Shown here one piece after another: positions 60,856 to 64,000 of a stretch of DNA of 64,000 nucleotides (its first letter is position 1; each line of letters starts with the position of its first letter). A program made the translations under genes and the position numbers. Source of the stretch: Hyphomonadaceae bacterium UBA5336 (GTDB lineage: Bacteria; Pseudomonadota; Alphaproteobacteria; Caulobacterales; Hyphomonadaceae); NCBI GenBank assembly GCA_002408125.1, contig DHQO01000025.1, positions 159,839 through 223,838 of the forward strand, given 5' to 3'. A model generated the notes under the pieces. It saw only the letters and a list, made by a program, of their open reading frames with translations. It did not search any database and was not told the DNA's origin.

Positions 60856-62811
60856 TTACTCCGCCTCATCTGCCTCCATTTCCGCGAGGATGGCTTCCAT
60901 CTCGTCCATGATGGCGTTCGCGCGGCGGTCGAGGGCCTGGTAGGGCGCGGGCGTGGCGAGGTCCACGCCGGCGGCTTTTACGAGGTCATAGGGATGGTCC
61001 GATCCGCCCGCCTTCAAGAGGTCGATATACCGGTCGCGTGCCTCGGTATCCCCTGAGCTGATCTGCTCGGCCAGCGAGGACGCCCCGGCAATCGAGGTCG
61101 CATACTGGAAGACATAGAAGTCGTAGTAGAAATGCGGGATATAGGCCCACTCGATGCCATAGGCGTCGTCGATCTTCACTACGCCTTCAGCGTCGCCATG
61201 ATACTGTTTCAGGAGGTCGAGATAGATCTCCGTGAGCTTCGCCCCGGTCACCGGCTCGCCGGCATCGGCCAGCGCATTGGCGCGGTATTCAAACTCGGCG
61301 AACATGGCTTGGCGGAAATAGGTCCCGCGCAGGGTCTCGAGCGCATAGCCGAGATAGTAGAGCCGCTCTTCCGGCGTCTGGGCCTCTTTCGTCACCAGGT
61401 CCTGCAGCAGCATCTCGTTCATGATCGAGGCGGTCTCGGCCACGAAGGTGGAATAGTCCGCCGTTGCCCAGGGCTGGGCGGCATTGGACAGGACCGAATG
61501 GACGGCGTGTCCGTACTCATGCGCGAAGGTCGATGCGCCGTCATAATCGTCATTATGGTTGAGCAGCACATAGGGGTGCACGTCATAGGCCGAGCCGTTC
61601 ATGTAGGCGCCTGAGCGCTTGGTCGGTGCGGGGTAGACATGCATCCAGCGCCCTTCCACGCCGGTGTCGAAGGCGGCCAGGAATTCCTCGCCCAGCGGGG
61701 CGAGCGCGCGGCGTGACAACGTGATGGAATCCTCGATGGTGAAGGTCTTGTCGAGCTGAACCAGCGGCGGGTAGATGTCATAGTAGCCCATGTCGCCCTC
61801 GATCCCGAGCATGCGCTTGCGCAGCTGGAAATAGCGGTGGAGCGTGGGCAGGGATTCATGCACCTGCTCGATCAGCGTCTCGTAGACCTCCGCCGGCATG
61901 GCATCGTCGAACAGGGCGCGCTCGACCGAGCTGTCATAATGGCGCTGCTTCGTGGCGAGTTGCAGGCCCTGCAGCTGGGCGCTGTAGATCGCGCCATAGG
62001 TGTTCTCGTATTCGCCCCAGGTGCCCCAGAAGGCATCGAAGACGGCCTTGCGGTCGTCCCGGTTGGGCGCCTGGCGATAGCGTGAATAGCCGGCCTGGGT
62101 GATGGTGACGGTCTCGCCGGTCGACAGGGTGATTTCCGGCCAGGGCATGTCGGAATTGGCCATCAGATTGTAGATGTCACCCGGCCCTGACGTGACGAGG
62201 CCGGTCGCGGCCAGGATACTCTCGCCGGCGGAATCGAGCGTGTGCGGCGCGCGGCGCAGGACATCCTCGATATAGAAGCGGAAGGGTTCAAGTTCCGGTT
62301 CGGCCTCGACATAGGCCGTGGCCGTTTCCTCGCCGACGGAGAGCAGTTCCGGGTCAACCCAGCTGATCGAGTTGCTGAGCTCGGCATACATCAGCTGGGC
62401 GAGCTGGCGGTTGGCCTCGGTGTCGCTGTTGCTGACATCGACATCGGCGCTCAGCGAGGCATAGGTGTAGACGCGCGCGGCTTCCTTGTAGGTGTCGCTG
62501 ATGTCCACCATGGCGGTGGCCATGGCTTCCGCGCTGTCGCCCAGCGTGCCCTCGAATTCCTTCAGGTCTTCCACCCGCTCGAGCACGGCGAGGCGGGCGG
62601 TGTTCCAGTCTGCCTCGGTGGCGTAGAGGTCGGTGAGATCCCAGACATATTTCTCATCGACGGCGGGGGCTTCGGTCGCCTCTGACGCGGTTTCGACGCT
62701 CGAAGTATCCGGCTCCTCCGCTACGGCGGTCGTCGCGCAACCTGCAAGCAACAGTGCGGAGAAGGAAAGCCCGGCAAGCAGGCTGGAGCGAATGGTACGG
62801 GACTGTGACAT
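60856..62811 (-). CDS. pepF: Oligoendopeptidase F (M3), lipoprotein
   Basis: A 651-residue zinc oligopeptidase. The start at 62811 has a GGAGAG ribosome site and opens a lipoprotein signal (SALLLAGC). The M3B N-terminal region (YVWDLTDLYATEADW) and the zinc site STFAHEYGHAVHS are clear, with the distal Glu in FVAETASIMNEMLL. Most PepF proteins are cytoplasmic; the lipobox means this one works at the envelope, probably on peptides from outside. Convergent with ilvD. Confidence 0.92.
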   Translation of the reverse strand: MSQSRTIRSSLLAGLSFSALLLAGCATTAVAEEPDTSSVETASEATEAPAVDEKYVWDLTDLYATEADWNTARLAVLERVEDLKEFEGTLGDSAEAMATAMVDISDTYKEAARVYTYASLSADVDVSNSDTEANRQLAQLMYAELSNSISWVDPELLSVGEETATAYVEAEPELEPFRFYIEDVLRRAPHTLDSAGESILAATGLVTSGPGDIYNLMANSDMPWPEITLSTGETVTITQAGYSRYRQAPNRDDRKAVFDAFWGTWGEYENTYGAIYSAQLQGLQLATKQRHYDSSVERALFDDAMPAEVYETLIEQVHESLPTLHRYFQLRKRMLGIEGDMGYYDIYPPLVQLDKTFTIEDSITLSRRALAPLGEEFLAAFDTGVEGRWMHVYPAPTKRSGAYMNGSAYDVHPYVLLNHNDDYDGASTFAHEYGHAVHSVLSNAAQPWATADYSTFVAETASIMNEMLLQDLVTKEAQTPEERLYYLGYALETLRGTYFRQAMFAEFEYRANALADAGEPVTGAKLTEIYLDLLKQYHGDAEGVVKIDDAYGIEWAYIPHFYYDFYVFQYATSIAGASSLAEQISSGDTEARDRYIDLLKAGGSDHPYDLVKAAGVDLATPAPYQALDRRANAIMDEMEAILAEMEADEAE

Positions 62812-62997
62812 CGGACTCTCCTGAATTGATTGTTTATCGATATTCCCCATCCGCGCGGTGCTGGCAACTGGCAATTCGCCTGCGCGCTCGCGGAGGCCTG
62901 CTCACGGAACTGTTTGGTCAGGGATTTGGCCGGCGGGGTTCTTTTTTGCTCCTGGCAGTCTCATCTTGCCTGTCAGATCAGCCAGGAGCGTGACGCG

Positions 62998-63876
62998 ATG
63001 AGCGAGAACACAGAGTACGTCCCCCCGAAAGTCTGGACCTGGGACAAGGAAAGCGGCGGGCGATTTGCCAATATCAACCGGCCGATTGCCGGCCCGACCC
63101 ATGACAAGGAATTGCCGGTCGGCAAGCATCCCCTCCAGCTCTATTCGCTCGGCACGCCCAATGGCGTGAAGGTGACGGTGCTCCTGGAAGAGCTGCTGGC
63201 GGCGGGCCATTCGGGCGCGGAATACGATGCCTGGCTGATCAATATCGGCAATGGCGACCAGTTCGGCTCCGGCTTTGTCGACATCAATCCCAACTCCAAG
63301 ATCCCGGCCATGATGGACCGCTCCGGTCCAGAACCGATCCGCCTGTTCGAGAGCGGGTCGATCATGGTGCACCTGGCCGAGAAGTTCGGTGCCTTCCTGC
63401 CTGAAAGCGGCGCGGCGCGCGCCGAGACTCTGAACTGGCTGTTCTGGCAGATGGGGTCCGCGCCCTTCCTCGGCGGCGGCTTCGGGCATTTCTATGCCTA
63501 TGCGCCGTTCAAGCAGGAATACCCGATCAACCGCTATGCCATGGAAGTGAAGCGCCAGCTCGACGTGCTCAACCGCAACCTGCAGAGCCGCGAGTTCATG
63601 ATCGGGGATACTTACACCATCGCCGACATGGCGATCTGGCCCTGGTATGGCGCGCTGGTGAAGGGCCTTGTCTATGAGGCCGGCGAGTTCCTGTCGGTCC
63701 ACGAATACGAGCATGTCATCCGCTGGACCGACCAGCTCGGCGCGCGCGAACCGGTCAAGCGCGGGCGCATGGTCAATCGCGTCTTCGGCGAGGCGTCCTC
63801 ACAGCTGCATGAGCGCCACGACGCCTCCGATTTCGAGACGAAGACTGCCGACAAGCTGGCGCCGGAAAGCGAGTAG
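62998..63876 (+). CDS. yghU: Glutathione-dependent disulfide-bond oxidoreductase YghU
   Basis: A 292-residue GST-fold protein of the Nu class (YghU/YfcG), which reduces disulfides with two bound glutathiones. Marks: YVPPKVWTWDKESGG at the start, GKHPLQLYSLGTPNGVKVT, NPNSKIPAMMD, LFESGSIMVHLAEKFG. The Thr/Asn of TPNG is the expected active-site region. The start at 62998 has an AGGAG ribosome site. Divergent from pepF. Confidence 0.94.
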   Translation: MSENTEYVPPKVWTWDKESGGRFANINRPIAGPTHDKELPVGKHPLQLYSLGTPNGVKVTVLLEELLAAGHSGAEYDAWLINIGNGDQFGSGFVDINPNSKIPAMMDRSGPEPIRLFESGSIMVHLAEKFGAFLPESGAARAETLNWLFWQMGSAPFLGGGFGHFYAYAPFKQEYPINRYAMEVKRQLDVLNRNLQSREFMIGDTYTIADMAIWPWYGALVKGLVYEAGEFLSVHEYEHVIRWTDQLGAREPVKRGRMVNRVFGEASSQLHERHDASDFETKTADKLAPESE

Positions 63877-63879
63877 CCC

Positions 63880-63903
63880 GCGGGTGCCAGCGCCGGCACC
63901 CGC
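63880..63903. terminator. Hairpin after yghU
   Basis: A 9-bp perfect stem (GCGGGTGCC 63880-63888, complement 63895-63903). No T run on either strand. Probably reduces read-through from yghU. Confidence 0.4.
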
Positions 63904-63949
63904 AGTGCCATAGGCGCTGCGGTAGATCGGTCTATAAATTCAGAGCGTT

Positions 63950-63990
63950 CCCCTCTCCCGGATGCGGGAGAGGGGTTAGGGGTGAGGGCG
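63950..63990. repeat. Interspersed CCCCTCTCCCG-type repeat
   Basis: An 11-bp perfect stem (CCCCTCTCCCG 63950-63960, complement 63965-63975, loop GATG), then TTAGGGGTGAGGG. This pattern is a widespread proteobacterial intergenic repeat known to me from many genomes. It may continue beyond the window. Confidence 0.65.
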
Positions 63991-64000
63991 GCGGTTTGCC

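Overview
The window is chromosomal DNA from a GC-rich (roughly 63-65 percent by eye) Gram-negative bacterium. Gene content fits an aerobic, probably aquatic alphaproteobacterium of the Maricaulales/Hyphomonadaceae/Caulobacterales type: many lipoproteins, an alphaproteobacterial MdoG/MdoH pair, a CarF-like lipid desaturase, SqrR/BigR-like ArsR and Rrf2/NsrR regulators, and propionyl-CoA synthetase. This assignment is inference from protein flavour, not a database result. Genes are tightly packed, many start and stop codons overlap by 4 bases, and no rRNA, tRNA, CRISPR array, prophage or insertion-sequence transposase was seen.

Layout. 1-2357: the end-truncated gene of a GH3 beta-glucosidase lipoprotein, with a G11 tract and an orphan terminator in its upstream region. 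2645-7381: an NTF2-like protein and a three-gene ABC exporter (ATPase, FtsX-type permease, HlyD adaptor). 8027-12597: osmoregulated periplasmic glucan synthesis (mdoG, mdoH, small unknown gene), followed by a 163-bp inverted-repeat element. 12883-21216: a divergent sulfur locus. Leftward run sqr, trxC, a DUF2892 membrane protein and a TolC-type channel; rightward run a rhodanese, an RND adaptor, an RND pump and an ArsR regulator. 21242-28113: cydC-cydD facing cydA-cydB-cydX, then an NsrR-type Rrf2 regulator; two similar 19-bp sites lie in front of cydD/cydA and in front of nsrR.

28263-39214: propionyl-CoA synthetase; a LuxR-helix-turn-helix/alpha-beta-hydrolase fusion with a degraded catalytic triad, a perfect 18-bp palindrome upstream and a divergent small-RNA-like unit; an SDR; a CarF/PEDS1-like plasmalogen desaturase behind two related dyads; a PP2C phosphatase; yebC; a diguanylate cyclase; a divergent SDR/AraC pair; and a TIGR00282 metallophosphoesterase. 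39306-45393: an unknown large lipoprotein, a YgjP-type metalloprotease, DUF1330, small unknown proteins and a DPP IV-like S9 peptidase. 45577-51708: ettA, then a low-GC two-gene cassette (63-aa basic protein plus a 207-aa protein with a TIR/deoxyribosyltransferase-like Glu motif) which may be an undescribed toxin-antitoxin or defence pair, then a DsbA-family isomerase, YaiI, a small membrane protein, an amidase and free-methionine sulfoxide reductase. 51824-58013: the six-gene DUF4129-DUF4350-MoxR-DUF58-SpoIIM-RDD operon. 58081-63876: fasciclin lipoprotein, ilvD, oligoendopeptidase F lipoprotein and yghU; a common CCCCTCTCCCG-type repeat ends the window.

The strongest candidates for new biology are the 47.2-48.1 kb cassette, the sulfide/persulfide locus that carries a whole tripartite RND pump, the LuxR-pseudohydrolase regulator with its palindrome and facing small-RNA candidate, and the CarF-like desaturase with tandem operator-like dyads. 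All functional statements rest on reading motifs; none was tested by alignment or search.
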